Source: Campanula takesimana (taxonomy: Eukaryota > Streptophyta > Magnoliopsida > Asterales > Campanulaceae). Taken from it: a stretch of DNA of 64,000 nt. Where the stretch lies: contig JAOWBW010001476.1 of assembly GCA_026119855.1 (NCBI GenBank), positions 124,001-188,000 on the forward strand, written 5' to 3'. The position numbers and the translations under genes are program-made. The notes beneath the pieces were generated by a model. The model was not told where the DNA came from. It saw only the letters and a list, made by a program, of their open reading frames with translations, and ran no database searches. How positions within the stretch are numbered: position 1 is the stretch's first letter; each line of letters opens with the position of its first letter. Positions 11,578-23,208 of the stretch are shown one piece after another.

Positions 11578-13678
11578 TGTCGCGACCCCGGACCCCGCGG
11601 GCCCGGGACCGCGATCTGGACGTCGACTTAAAACCAAAACGGACAAATACCGAAGTTAAAAATTCCATTTGATACCAAAAAGTAATGATCCAAAGTTTTA
11701 CAAATCAAAGTTTGATAAAAACCAAATACAACTATCATAAACTTCCACAAGTTTATGCCCAACAAAATACAAATATACAATTCTTAATGACGTCATTGTT
11801 TGGTACAACTATCCCAAAATGGTTACACATTTACATAATGTAAACCAACCTATAATAACCTTCCCCAAAAGAATGGATCCACACTCGACGTCCTCTTTCT
11901 CGTGATCAGCGAGACTAATCCTTAGCACCTGGGGGGGGGGGGTTAAGGAAAAACAAAGATAAAAGAAAAGGGGGTGAGATAAATCTCAATAAGTTACTAA
12001 TGCAACTACATGACATGCTATGATGCAATATAGAATAAGCAATAATAAATATCACATAGCACATAGCATTTATCACATGACAGATAGCAGCGGAAATAAA
12101 CACATAACAAAGGATATAGCCAAGGTTTTCCAAACCGGAACATCCAAATAAAGGATCGCTGCGCAGCTTCACTAATCAACAAATCATCATCTTCATAATA
12201 GCATGAAAGCCGAAGAGAAAACCCCGGTACCGGAACCAATAACCAAATGAAGTGTCACAAGGGACAAGGACCATGACACAAAGTCATGCCCGTTAGCCAG
12301 ATACATTCACAAAGGAACGCTGACTTATCCTTTCCAAGGCCAATCTGGAGAAGGGGTATAGAAGGGGGCAAAACAATGGTCAACATTATAATGGACTTGG
12401 CTTTGCCATTATAATCTTTCCATCGCCCAAACACACACAAAATACCAGCTGGACTTTCAAATAAATGCTAAGTAATAATAATTTAGCATGAATGAACAAC
12501 TTAAGGTTCCAAAGTAGGGAACCAATCAAATTAAGTTACCACAAAGGTCAACCAATGCAAACAGCACATCAAAGATGAACTACATTACCAAAACGGTACT
12601 TAAATAAATTTCACATCATATTTTTCACAAAAGAATCAAATACACACAATAAAGTGTTCCACGGTGTTATCTTAATTTAATTAGAAGGATTAAACCTAAA
12701 CTAGTTAAGCCTTAAGTCTTAAACCAAGCAAAAGGTCAAATTCCTGGAACAGGGGGCGGGCGGGCGCCTGGTCATAGGCAGGCGGGCGCCTGAATCAACA
12801 GAAGGTCAGGTCTTCAGAAAGGGGTATGTAGGCGGGCGCCTGGGCATAGGCAGGCGGGCGCCTGGTCTACGGGCTGGGAAAAACAGAGCTGGGTTCTTCA
12901 CATTTCCTTGCCATTTCATACCAAATCCATAACACTCAAAATCAACACTCCCAAAACGATTCCTAAGGTGCCCAAACGTCATTTAACTAAACAGGGGATC
13001 TTAACAACGCCCTTTATCAACTAAAATCAAGAATCAACACCAACATTCATCAATTCACCATTTTTACCCAAAACTCAAATAAAACCCCAAATCAATTCTA
13101 AACTCAACCAAACTTCAAATATAACAACAAAAGCATTATATGAACATAATGTGAACATTTTAGCACCAAAATGGGGGAAAAGTAACTTACTTGATAAATC
13201 TCAAAGTTGACGGAATTCGATTCTTTTTGATTCTACGCGATCCTAACGACGATCTAAACAAGGTTCACGATTTAAGAAATGAATGATAACAAGAAGAAGA
13301 TGAAGAAAAAGAAGAGAGAAGGAAGAGAGAAAAAGCTTACCTCAATAGCTAGAGAGAGAGAGAAATGGCTGGAAATGAAGGAGAGAGTGAGGGAGAAGGT
13401 GAGGGAGGTGAGGGGAGTAGGGAGAAATAATTCAAAATGTTACACTCGGGCCCCTTCCCCATCCACTAACACAATACTACACTCCCAACTAACTATTAAG
13501 ACCCAACAATACTACACAAACCCAAATGACCCAAATAAGGTGCTAGGCATAATTATTATAACACATAAATTGCACACATAAATATTTAAATAAATAATAA
13601 TTTAAATAAATAAGCAAATAAATAAATAAAAATCATTTAATTACTAATAAAATAGAGCCTAGATTTCGGGTCATGACA
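11578..13678 (-). mobile_element. Solo LTR of a Tekay-type chromovirus
   Basis: 2101 bp, TGTCGCGACCCC...CGGGTCATGACA, flanked by ggcgt at 11573-11577 and 13679-13683. Its ends align closely with the G1 and G2 LTRs. No internal region remains, so LTR-LTR recombination removed it. The equivalent site in Tat-E3 (about 43497) is empty, which confirms the insertion. GC-rich GGGCGCCTG repeats lie at 12752-12872. Confidence 0.95.
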
Positions 13679-13683
13679 GGCGT

Positions 13684-16258
13684 AGTGATGGCCTCCACTG
13701 ATCTAGGAATTTGAGTAGTTGCGAAAAAGAAGAGAAATATTTTCCAACCATTTAGGAATAAAAATGCTTTTTAAGTAAACTTGGATGAATAAATAATTGC
13801 ACATTGCATGACTTTGCTCCGTTTTTGCTTATTGGCCTTGACGCATTGCATTCTTGCGTTAATGAGCGTCATTTCGTTAAGTCTTTGGACAGATCCCCAT
13901 TAGCCTCCAAGACTTCCATAAAGGCGTTTCGTTAAGCCTTTGGATGGATCCCCGCTATCCTTCCAAGGTCACCGTTGTGATCCCCATTGTGATCCCGTTG
14001 TGATCCCGTTGTGATCCCCGTTGTGATCCCCGTTGTGATCCCCGTTGTGATCTCCATTGTGATCCCGTTGAGATCCCCGTTGTGATCCCTGTTGTGATCC
14101 CATTGTTATCTCGTTGTGATCCATTTTGTGATCCCGTTTGTGATCCCCGCTGAAACTTCCGTTAAACCCCTAGGTGTTGTCCCCTAGGTCCCCGTTAAAC
14201 CCCTAGGCATAGTTCCCTAGGAAGTTAGTCAAGTCTTTGGATGGATCCCCGTTATCCTCCAAAGCGTCTGTTAAAGAAAAGAAACAAAAGGTGCTTAGGG
14301 TAACTCCCTCCCCTTTCCTTCGGCCATCACATGATGACCAATTCTGCACCCCTCATGCCATTTCATTCCCGTCAGTGTCGTCGCGTGACAATGACCCCTT
14401 CGAGTTTAGCTGTCATGGCACCACATGGTAATATACCTTGGTCAAGCATTGGCCTCCTCAGTTTTCACCTCCATGTGATGACCATCTCAGTTGCTCCGAT
14501 CGCCTTGATGGCTCAAACTAGTGTGAGTACCATCTGGTCCCAAGTCAGTAAGGTTTTGTCCCATGTTATCCTGACTATATTCTGACAAGCCAAGGAGGCT
14601 CCTTGTCCCCATAACCTTTACGTTAGGTCCCTTAGGGCTGCTCTCCGTCACCCTAGGAAGTCCGTTTGGAAAGTGATTCAATCACTCACCTCTTCCCAGA
14701 AGCCCGCTTGAATTAGGTCAACTTAAGTCATGTTCGTCTCTTCGTTAAACCCATTTGAATGTGTGAGTCTGTTACTCAAATGGAATGTGTGTGTCAATCC
14801 TTATGAAAAAAAAGGGGAAATGTGTGAGTCTTTTACTCAAATAGAAAAATGCGTGTGTCAATCCTCATTCAAAAAATTGGAAATCAAGTTTTCTTAAAAT
14901 AAGAGGTCAACTCTTTTCCAAAAGGCTAATCCGCTAATGAGGCGTTCCTCTCAAATCATGGTTATAATTTCACCTCGAGGTTTAAAATGCTAAAATCCTT
15001 TGCGGTCTTGTCCACCGAAAACATCAACCAAGGAGCCCACATCTGAAATGGCGTCTGAGAGCAGGATTGGGACACCGTCCATGAGAAGAGGGCCATGCCT
15101 TGGAGGCCCAAAGGTGGCTACATCAAATGGAGATCCGTACCCTCGCCGAATTCCATGCGCGAGGTTACGCCCCTTGAAAGGGAGCCACCAAAGAAGATGG
15201 CCAAAGATGAGTCCGGCGATTGCAATGCCAAGCCAAGTGGAGACCTCGCGGCATCTTTCCCGATGACACGGAACCCGAGTTCCCCGTGGAAGACATGGAA
15301 ATGTTTTGCCGACAACCCCTCCAACAATTGAGGAAGAAAACGGACCATCGCACTTTATAGGAGCCCATCCCTAAAAAAAATAAATAAAATAAATGATGAG
15401 TCTTCCAGCCTCGTAGGATCTAGACTTTCATCAAAGTCCGTCCCGGACTGTGTCTTTTTATTTTTGCAAAGGTCCGCACTTGGACATGTGTGTATAAAGT
15501 TATCTCAATAAAAGAGTTATTTTCATTCTCTTCTCTCTAGACTTGAGACATTATTTGCAATACACATTTACTCTTGAAATTGCCTTGCTTGTTATGATCA
15601 ATTGATTGCTAAGTCCCTAAAATGATGAATTGACTTCTAAACATACTAGTCAATGACGACTCATTAAGGACGAACGGACCTAACACGAATGAAAAATGCT
15701 AAAGGCAAACAATTAATCTTGATGTGAATAAATATTGTGATAAATTGGCCATGAAGAAACCATTAATGGCAAGTCTTCCCTCATACAATTCCCTCATACA
15801 CTTCCCCGATACACAACCCACTACACCTTTCTGAAACAAACTCCTGATGCACATCGAAGGCATCCCGAGACAGTGAAAAGGTGAGGACGTTGTTGCTCAA
15901 CCGCCAAGATTCAACCATGATCGCACGTGTGCAACCAAGCAAAGGGCTTCCCAGATCTTCGAAATCGAAGCTAGACTTGATAAGGGGCTGCAAGAGAGCC
16001 AATGCCCAAGATAGCAAGTTGGTGTTAATGTTTGTGTCAAAAAAAAAAAGGAGAAGAGAGAAAGGAAATGAATGTGTGGAAAGAAGGAAAGAAAATGGCA
16101 AAAATAAAGTTTTCCTCAAGAGGGGTTCACACCAAAGAAGGTTCACCCCAAGAGGTCTATCCCAAGGAGTTCACCGCAAAGCGGAAGCGAGCAACAACGT
16201 CCTCCGAGACGACATCAAAAGAAAGCCAACTTCAGCAAAAGACGGCCTCAAGGCCGAA
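13684..16258 (+). other. Tat-E1 interior, non-coding
   Basis: Continues the leader homology with Tat-E3 for about 150 bases, up to where E3 gag begins, and then diverges. Besides the short repeat at 13969-14160 I find no recognisable protein domain. ORFs of 60-140 codons at 14237-15368 and 15881-16297 have no visible motif and are probably chance frames. Confidence 0.6.
13969..14160 (+). repeat. Short tandem repeat, about 14 bp
   Basis: About a dozen imperfect copies of CCCCGTTGTGAT. It is followed by several CCCCTAGG-containing repeats to about 14225. Confidence 0.85.
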
Positions 16259-16297
16259 CTACGGCGACCTGAGCTCCTCAAAATGAGGGGAACGTAG
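16259..16297 (+). other. CTACG/CGTAG hairpin, type a (E1)
   Basis: CTACG at 16259-16263 pairs with CGTAG at 16293-16297. An inner stem CTCCTC (16274-16279) pairs with GAGGGG (16285-16290). The 3' flank GCAACCTTCGGGTCCGGTC also matches the E2 and E3 copies. Confidence 0.65.
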
Positions 16298-16809
16298 GCA
16301 ACCTTCGGGTCCGGTCACATCATGAGAAAGAATGGTCAAACCATGGCTTTCCCAAAGTAGCCTAGCCTCTCCCCCATGGTCCCATCAATGACCAATTTAC
16401 CAGACAAGGACCAATTCCCCATAAACACCTTTTGATCTTGCCATTGATCGAATCTTAATCTTAATTGATCACAACATTTATACATGTTAAGTCTAATTGC
16501 TTGTTATAATCTTGACTTAATAACAAACATGGTCCATTAAAAGCAATCATTTGATGATACTAACTAGGGAAAATTTCAAATGTCTCAACAAGTCTTCTCC
16601 TCTACATTTTAGGAAAGAGTTAAACAATTGTATTCTGTCAAGCAAGGGCTTCCTCCCATTTCATGATACATTGCTCAAAGAGCTCACCAACATAAAGGGA
16701 CTCTCTCCCAAATAAAATTCCCTTGCATGTTTCCTCCATGAAAAAATACTTTAAAGTCCCCGTTCTATCGAGTTGGCTGGATCACTCATAAAAAAAAAAA
16801 AAAAACAAA

Positions 16810-16952
16810 GGCACCAAAAAAGTAGCCCGCTAGGTTGAAAACCCGCAGGAGCGGCCTAGGAAAAAAACAGGGTGTGCCATGAAAGACGCAAAAAAGTAGC
16901 CCGCTAGGTTGAAAACCCGCAAGGGCGGCCTAGGCAAAAGAAAGGGTGCGTC
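16810..16952 (+). other. Two tandem copies of a double-stem module with GNRA-type loop
   Basis: Copy 1 spans 16810-16878 and copy 2 spans 16885-16952. Outer arms: GGCAC/GTGCC in copy 1 and GACGCA/TGCGTC in copy 2. The middle stem CTAGG/CCTAG is present in both. Apical stem CCC-GCAA-GGG in copy 2; it is damaged in copy 1. The same module is at 31772-31839 in Tat-E2. The paired changes argue for selection on base pairing. Function unknown. Confidence 0.7.
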
Positions 16953-16975
16953 ATAAAAAAGGGGATGGGTCCCTA

Positions 16976-17205
16976 AATTCACTTCAAAGGTCAAAAGACG
17001 GTATTGGGTCTACGCCAACATCAAAAGTCGGAGGACGACATTGGGGCCACCCCGACACATACAATGACAAATGGGCTACGCCGCCACCGACGCCGGCCGA
17101 AAACATGGGGCTATGCCACCACCGACGCCAACAAGGACATGGGGCTACCCCAACATTGATGACTACAAGGACATGGGGCTACCCCAACATCGACGATGAA
17201 AGGGT
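16976..17205 (+). repeat. Irregular repeats (GGGGCTACCCCAACAT)
   Basis: Several copies of an about 30-base unit containing ACATGGGGCTA and CCCCAACAT, in Tat-E1 non-coding DNA. Confidence 0.7.
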
Positions 17206-17389
17206 TCTCTACTCCCGATCGCTCCTAAGAAATGGACAAAGCTCCAAAGGACTTTATGCATAACAAACCTCATGGTTAAGTTAAAATCAAAATTTGACTG
17301 ACATGCTTCATTAAAAGATTCACCCGAGGAATGAGCACTTGGAAATTTTCCCTTTTGGCAATATGCTTTTGATAAAAGATGTGTTTTTC

Positions 17390-17740
17390 CCCCTTCAAGT
17401 CGCGTCGGGCACTTGAGGGTGTGTTTTTTCCCTTTCAAACCGCGTTGGGCATTTCAGGGTGTATTTTGAATGTTGGTCGTCCCCCTTTTCAAGTCGCGTC
17501 GGGCACTTGAGGGTGTGTTTTGTGAAAAAAAAATTGTTTTTTCCCTTTCAAATCGCGTTGGGCATTTGATGGGTGTATTTTGAATATTGCGTTGTCCCCT
17601 TTCAAGTCGTGTCGGACATTTGAGGGTGTGTTATGTTTTGGTCCGTCCCCTTTCAAATCGCGTTGGGCATTTGAGGGTGTATCTTGAATTTTGTGTTGTC
17701 CCCTTTCAAATTGCATGGGCATTTGAGGGTGTGTAAAAAG
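17390..17740 (+). repeat. Tandem repeat, about 55 bp
   Basis: About six degenerate copies of a unit containing TTTCAARTCGCGTYGGGCA followed by TTGAGGGTGT. Part of the repeat-rich 3' half of Tat-E1. Confidence 0.8.
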
Positions 17741-18035
17741 AATGATTTTCCAAAACCTTGGACCTTTGCGTCCAACAATGTACCTTAAGGGTCGCTCCTA
17801 GGATTTTCCCGATATCAAGAAAATGTGTCAACCGTGCCATAGAGTAGTGTTGACCAAATCCAAGCCTCGAAACGAAGTGGTCACTTTTAGGCTAGTCCTT
17901 GTCCCAGTTTCTCCGTCAACCTCCCGTGAGTTAAAGTTGACCGAAGCGTTTAGGATGACCAAGTAAGAGTCAAACCATTTGGTTGCGCGGGCAGTCCGGC
18001 GTGACGTAAGACCATTTGATTTGAAAGGAGTTGTT

Positions 18036-18245
18036 GGAAGTCCTTGGTAGGACGTAAGACCAGTATAGTCATGTTAGGTTAAGAAAACCATTATCCCCGA
18101 GAGCGGTCATGTTAGAGAAAACCTATCATCGTGACAGCAGTCCTTGGTAGGACGTAAGACCAGTATAGTCATGTTAGGTTAAGAAAACCTTTGTCCCTAA
18201 AAGTGGTCAGGTTAGAGAAAAACTATCATTGTGACGGTAGTCCTT
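18036..18245 (+). repeat. Two-copy repeat, about 100 bp
   Basis: AGTCCTTGGTAGGACGTAAG and the following GTTAGGTTAAGAAAACC stretch occur twice, about 100 bases apart. Confidence 0.75.
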
Positions 18246-18252
18246 CGTAAGT

Positions 18253-18430
18253 CCAGATTAGGAGTTTGAAAATTGCGAAAATCCTGGTCGTGCGCCCAGA
18301 ACGAAATATGAAAATTGTTAAAGTCCTGGTCGTGCGCCGAGGAAGAAATGCGAAAATTGCGAAGGTCCTGGTCGTGCGCCCAGGATGATGAAAATTGTGA
18401 AAGTCCTGGTCGTACGCCCAGGATGAAAAT
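18253..18430 (+). repeat. Tandem repeat, about 54 bp
   Basis: About four copies of a unit containing CCTGGTCGTGCGCCCAG preceded by GAAAATTG. Confidence 0.8.
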
Positions 18431-18444
18431 TAAGGATTAAGTTC

Positions 18445-20368
18445 TATAGGTTTGAGTAGCCTTAAACCCTCTCACCCAAATCGGCCAAGCCGTCCTCCCA
18501 TCGGATTGGGATACTTATAGGTTTGAGTAGCCTTAAACCCTCTCACCTAAATTGGCCAAGCCGTCCTCCCATCGGATTGGGATGCTTATAGGTTTGAGTA
18601 GCTTTAAACCCTCTCACCCAAATCGGTCAAGCCGTCCTCCCATCGGATTGGGATGCTTATAGGTTTGAGTAGCCTTAAACCCTCTCACCCAAATTGGCCA
18701 AGACGTCCTCCCATCGGATTGGGATGCTTATAGGTTTGAGTAGACTTAAACCCTCTCATCCAAATTGGCCAAGCCGTCCTCCCATCGGATTGGGATGCCT
18801 ATATGTTTGAGTAGCCTTAAACCCTCTCACCCAAATCGGTCAAGCCGTCCTCCCATCGGATTGGGATGCTTATAGGTTTGAGTAGCCTTAAACCCTCTCA
18901 CCCAAATCGGCCAAGCCGTCCTCCCATCGGATAGGGATGATTATAGGTTTGAGTAGCCTTAAACCCTCTCACCCAAATCGGTCAAGCAGTCCTCCCATCG
19001 GATTGGGATGCTTATAGGTTTGAGTAGCCTTAAACCCTCTCACCCAAATCGGTCAAGCCGTCCTCCCATCGGATTGGGATGCTTATAGGTTTGACTAGCC
19101 TTAAACCCTCTCACCCAAATCGGCCAAGAAGTCCTCCCATCGGATTGGGATGCTTATAGGTTTGAGTAGCCTTAAACCCTCTCACCCAAATCGGCCAAGC
19201 CGTCCTCCCATCGGATTGGGCTTCCTATAGGTTTGAGTAGCCTTAAACCTCTCACCTAAATCGGCTAAGCCGTCATCCCATCGGATTGGGATGCTTATAG
19301 GTTTGAGTAGCCTTAAACCCTCTCACCCAAATCGGCCAAGCCGTCCTCCCATCGGATTGGATGCTTTATAGGTTTGAGTATCCTTAAACCCTCTCACCCA
19401 AATCGGTCAAGCCGTCCTCCCATTGGATTGGGATGCTTATAGGTTTGAGTAGCCTTAAACCCTCTCACCCAAATCAGCCAAGCTGTCCTCCATCGGATTG
19501 GGATGCTTTAGGTTTGAGTAGCCTTAAACCCTCTCACCCAAATTGGCTAAGCCATCCTCCCATCGGATTGGGATGCTTATAGGTTTGAGTATCCTCACAC
19601 TCTCTCACCCGAACTACGTTAGGCTTGATTCCCTCGAATAGGGATACGTAGGAATCCTATACCTCTAGGTCCAACCATAGAACCAAATCGGCCAAGCCGT
19701 CCTCCCATCGGATTGGGATGCCTATAGGTTTGAGTAGCCTTACACTCTCTCACCCGAAATACGTTAGGCTTGATTCCCTCGAATAGGGATACGTAGGAAT
19801 CTTATACCTCTAGGTCCAGCCATAGAACCAAATCGGCCAAGCCGTTCTCCCATCGGATTGGGATGCTTATAGGTTTGAGTTAGCCTTACACTCTCTCACC
19901 CAACTACGTTAGGCTTGATTCCCTCGAATAGGGATACGTAGGAATCCTATACCTCTAGGTCCAACCATAACCAAATCGGCCAAGCCATCCTCCCATCGGA
20001 TTGGGATGCTTATAGGTTTGAGTAGCCTTACACTCTCTCACCCGAACTACGTTAGGCTTGATTCCCTTGAATAGGGATACGTAGGAATCCTATACCTCTA
20101 GGTCAGCCATAGAACCAAATCGACCAAGCCGTCCTCCCATCGGATTGGGATGCTTATAGGTTTGAGTAGCCTTACACTCTCTCACCCGAACTACGTTAGG
20201 CTTGATTCCCTCGAATAGGGATACGTAAGAATCCTATACCTCTAGGTCTAGCCATAGAACCAAATAGGCCAAGCCATCATCCCATCGGATTGGGATGCTT
20301 ATAGGTTTGAGTAGCCTTACACTCTCTCACCCGAACTACGTTAGGCTTATTCCCTCGAATAGGGATAC
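18445..20368 (+). repeat. Satellite array: 71-bp monomers turning into 145-bp units
   Basis: From 18445 to about 19600 there are about 16 head-to-tail copies of a 71-bp monomer (TATAGGTTTGAGTAGCC...CATCGGATTGGGATGCT). From about 19600 the monomer is joined to about 74 bp that contain the CTACG/CGTAG hairpin and CCTATACCTCTAGGTCC, giving 145-bp units. The array fills the 3' untranslated region of Tat-E1. It continues at 22624-23208 and 25463-25978 around the solo LTRs. Confidence 0.95.
19614..19651 (+). other. CTACG/CGTAG hairpin, type b (first satellite copy)
   Basis: CTACG 19614-19618 pairs with CGTAG 19647-19651. Inner TCCCT pairs with AGGGA across a CGAAT loop. It is repeated in each 145-bp unit (about 19760, 19905, 20050, 20190 and onward, also in 22624-23208 and 25463-25900). 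Confidence 0.6.
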
Positions 20369-22623
20369 TGTCACGACCCGAAAACCCGTCTCTATTTTCT
20401 TAGTAGTAAATATTTATTTATTTATTTATTTGCTTATTTATTTATTTATTTATTTAAATATTTATGTGTGCATTTTATATCTCATAATATTTTTATGCCT
20501 AGCATTTTAATTAGTCATTTGTGCTAGTATGAAGTAAGGGAATTATTAGAGAAGAGGATATTAAGGGTAGTAGTAGTAGTGGTAGTAGTAGTATAGAGGG
20601 GGCCTAGGTGTAACATTTTGAAAATAATTCTACTTACTCCCTCCCTCTCCCTCACCTCCCTCCCTCACTCTTCCCTATGCACACACACACACACACTCAA
20701 TCTCTCTCTCTCTCCTCCATTGTTAAGAAGGTAAGAAATTCTCCCTTACATTTCCTTCATTTTGATCATCTTCCTCTCATTGTTTCTTATTGCTCATTTT
20801 ATGGAAAATGTTTAGATCGTCGCTAGGATCGTGTAGAGCTAAGAAAATTCGAATTCCGTCATCTTTGATAAATTCCAAGTAAGTTGCTTTTCCCCTTTTT
20901 ATGCTAAAAAAATGTTCATTCTAAGCTTATATGATGCTATGTTTGCTATATATTGCTTCTTGGTTGATTTTTAGAGTTGATTGGCATTTTGTTCATTTTT
21001 GTGAGAATTTGATGTGAATCATTTCTTGATTTGAGTTGTTTTAGATGTTGTTTTATGAGTCCTTTTAGGCTTATTTGTTATTTTGGTGCTTTGGCATACT
21101 TGATAGAAGTTGTAGTAGTATTTTGAGACTGTGAAGCGAAGGGAGTATTCGTAATCAGCCAAATTTGTGCTCCATGCCTGATTACACGAGTCGTGTAAGG
21201 TTACACGAGTCGTGTAGAAAAAAAATGCTGAAATGGTGAAAAGTTTACACGAGTCGTGTACTGCTACACGACTTGTGTAGCAGCTGTTACACGAGTCGTG
21301 TAAGGGTACACGACTCATGTAAAGGCCAAATTCTGCACTTGTATATTTACGTGCAATCTTCCCGAGGCCATAGCTTCTTCATCCGGACTCCGTTTTAGAC
21401 GTGTAAACTATCGTTTTAAAGCACTCCTTGAGTACTTCGAGATGAGTGGGTTTATTTAAATGAGTGTCAGGTTCAGATTAGGTCGAGCTCTCAGTAAGTG
21501 TTTCATAACACAAAAACATTTAGAATTGGTCTAGGTTTTGAGTACTATTCAAGTTGACTCAGATGGTCATTGTGGAACACTCTAGGTTGGTAAAATGGTT
21601 GATTTGTGAACAAATATATTATGGATTTGATTAAGTATCATTTTGGAATGTTGAACATCTTTGATGTGTTTTTTTTGTATTGGTTCATCTTCATGGTGAT
21701 TTATTTGAATGGTTCCCTACTTTGGAATCATTGGTTGTTTATTTAAGCTAGTATTTATTACTTAGCATTTATTTGAAAGTCCAGCTGGTTAATTGTGTTC
21801 GAGTCAGGCAATGGATAATGCTATAATGGCACAAGCCAAGTCCAGTATAACATCGCCCATTGGTCCTTCTTCCCTCATCCAGATTGGCCTTGGTTGGGAT
21901 GAGCTAGCTCCTTTGGTGAGTATTCTAGCTAGTCGTTTTGGGTATGACTCTGTGTCATTTCCCTTGTCCTTTGTGACATGTTACATTGTTATGGTTCCGA
22001 TACCGGGTTGTTATCTTCAGCTGTTTATGCTACTATGAAGATGGTTTGTTTGGTTGATTGGTTGAAGCTGCGCATCAATTGTTCTATCAGTTGGGAAACT
22101 TTGGTTAATATCCTTTGTTACTTGTTTATTTCCGCTGCTATATGTTAACTGTTACTTGCTACGTGCTATATGAGATTTATTACTGTTATTGCATAATAAC
22201 ATGTCATGTAGTTGCATAAGTGGCTTATTGAGATTTATCTCACCTCCTTTATTTTATCTTTATTTTTCCTTAAGACCCCCAGGAGGAAAGTGATAGAACT
22301 CGCTGATCACGAGAAGGGCGTCGAGAGGATTCGTGACTTTTGGGCAGGTTGTTGTTCGGTTTACATTGTTGCTAAATGTATAACCTTGGGGATAGTGTTA
22401 CCAAACTATGACGTCATTTAGATTTGTAATCTTTTGTATTTGGGTGTAATCTTGTGGAGGTTACACTAGTTGTATTATTTTTGTTGTCTAAGAAACGATT
22501 TCTAAAACTTTGTATTTCATCTTTTGGTATTAAGAGGAATTTTTATCTTCTATATTTTGGAATTTGTTGTTAAGTCGACGTCCAGCTCGCGAGTTCCCGG
22601 CCCACAGGGTCGGGGTCGCGACA
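20369..22623 (+). mobile_element. Solo chromovirus LTR, copy 1 of a duplicated pair
   Basis: 2255 bp, TGTCACGACCC...GGGGTCGCGACA, flanked by gatac at 20364-20368 and 22624-22628. It is the same LTR superfamily as G1/G2 but in plus orientation. It carries six near-palindromes TACACGAGTCGTGTA at 21181-21325, upstream of a promoter-like region. Short ORFs inside are LTR sequence, not genes. Confidence 0.95.
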
Positions 22624-23208
22624 GATACGTAGGAATCCTATACCTCTAGGTCCATCCATAGAACCAAATCGGCCAAGCCGTCCTCCCATCGGATTGGGAT
22701 GCTTATAGGTTTGAGTAGCCTTACACTCTCTCACCCGAACTACGTTAGGCTTGATTCCATCGAATAGGGATACGTAGGAATCCTATACCTCTAGGTCCAA
22801 CCATAGAACCAAATCGGCCAAGCCGTCCTCCCATCGGATTGGGATGCTTATAGGTTTGAGTAGCCTTACACTCTCTCACCCGAACTACGTTAGGCTTGAT
22901 TCCCTTGAATAGGGATACGTAGGAATCCTATACCTCTAGGTCCAGCCATAGAACCAAATCGACCAAGCCGTCCTCCCATCGGATTGGGATGCTTATAGGT
23001 TTGAGTAGCCTTACACTCTCTCACCCGAACTACGTTAGGCTTGATTCCCTCGAATAGGGATACGTAAGAATCCTATACCTCTAGGTCTAGCCATAGAACC
23101 AAATAGGCCAAGCCATCATCCCATCGGATTGGGATGCTTATAGGTTTGAGTAGCCTTACACTCTCTCACCCGAACTACGTTAGGCTTGATTCCCTCGAAT
23201 AGGGATAC
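22624..23208 (+). repeat. Satellite array between the two solo LTRs
   Basis: 585 bp, about four 145-bp units. They match 19784-20368 including shared variants (for example ATCGACCAAGCC and AAATAGGCCAAGCCATCATC). Confidence 0.92.

Noticed and set aside
12018..12440. Minus-strand ORFs of 61-85 codons
   Set aside because: Inside the solo LTR 11578-13678, with homologous frames interrupted in G1 and G2 LTRs.
15881..16297. 138-codon basic ORF in Tat-E1
   Set aside because: Lys/Arg-rich from A-rich DNA, no domain. Its end overlaps the conserved hairpin, which is better explained as RNA structure.
18445..20368. CRISPR-like regular repeat pattern
   Set aside because: Head-to-tail 71-bp satellite without unique spacers, in plant DNA.
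21793..22421. ORFs repeated at 24632-25260 (MCSSQAMDNAIM...)
   Set aside because: They are inside solo LTRs. The frames differ in length between the two copies because of small indels, so they are not conserved as protein.
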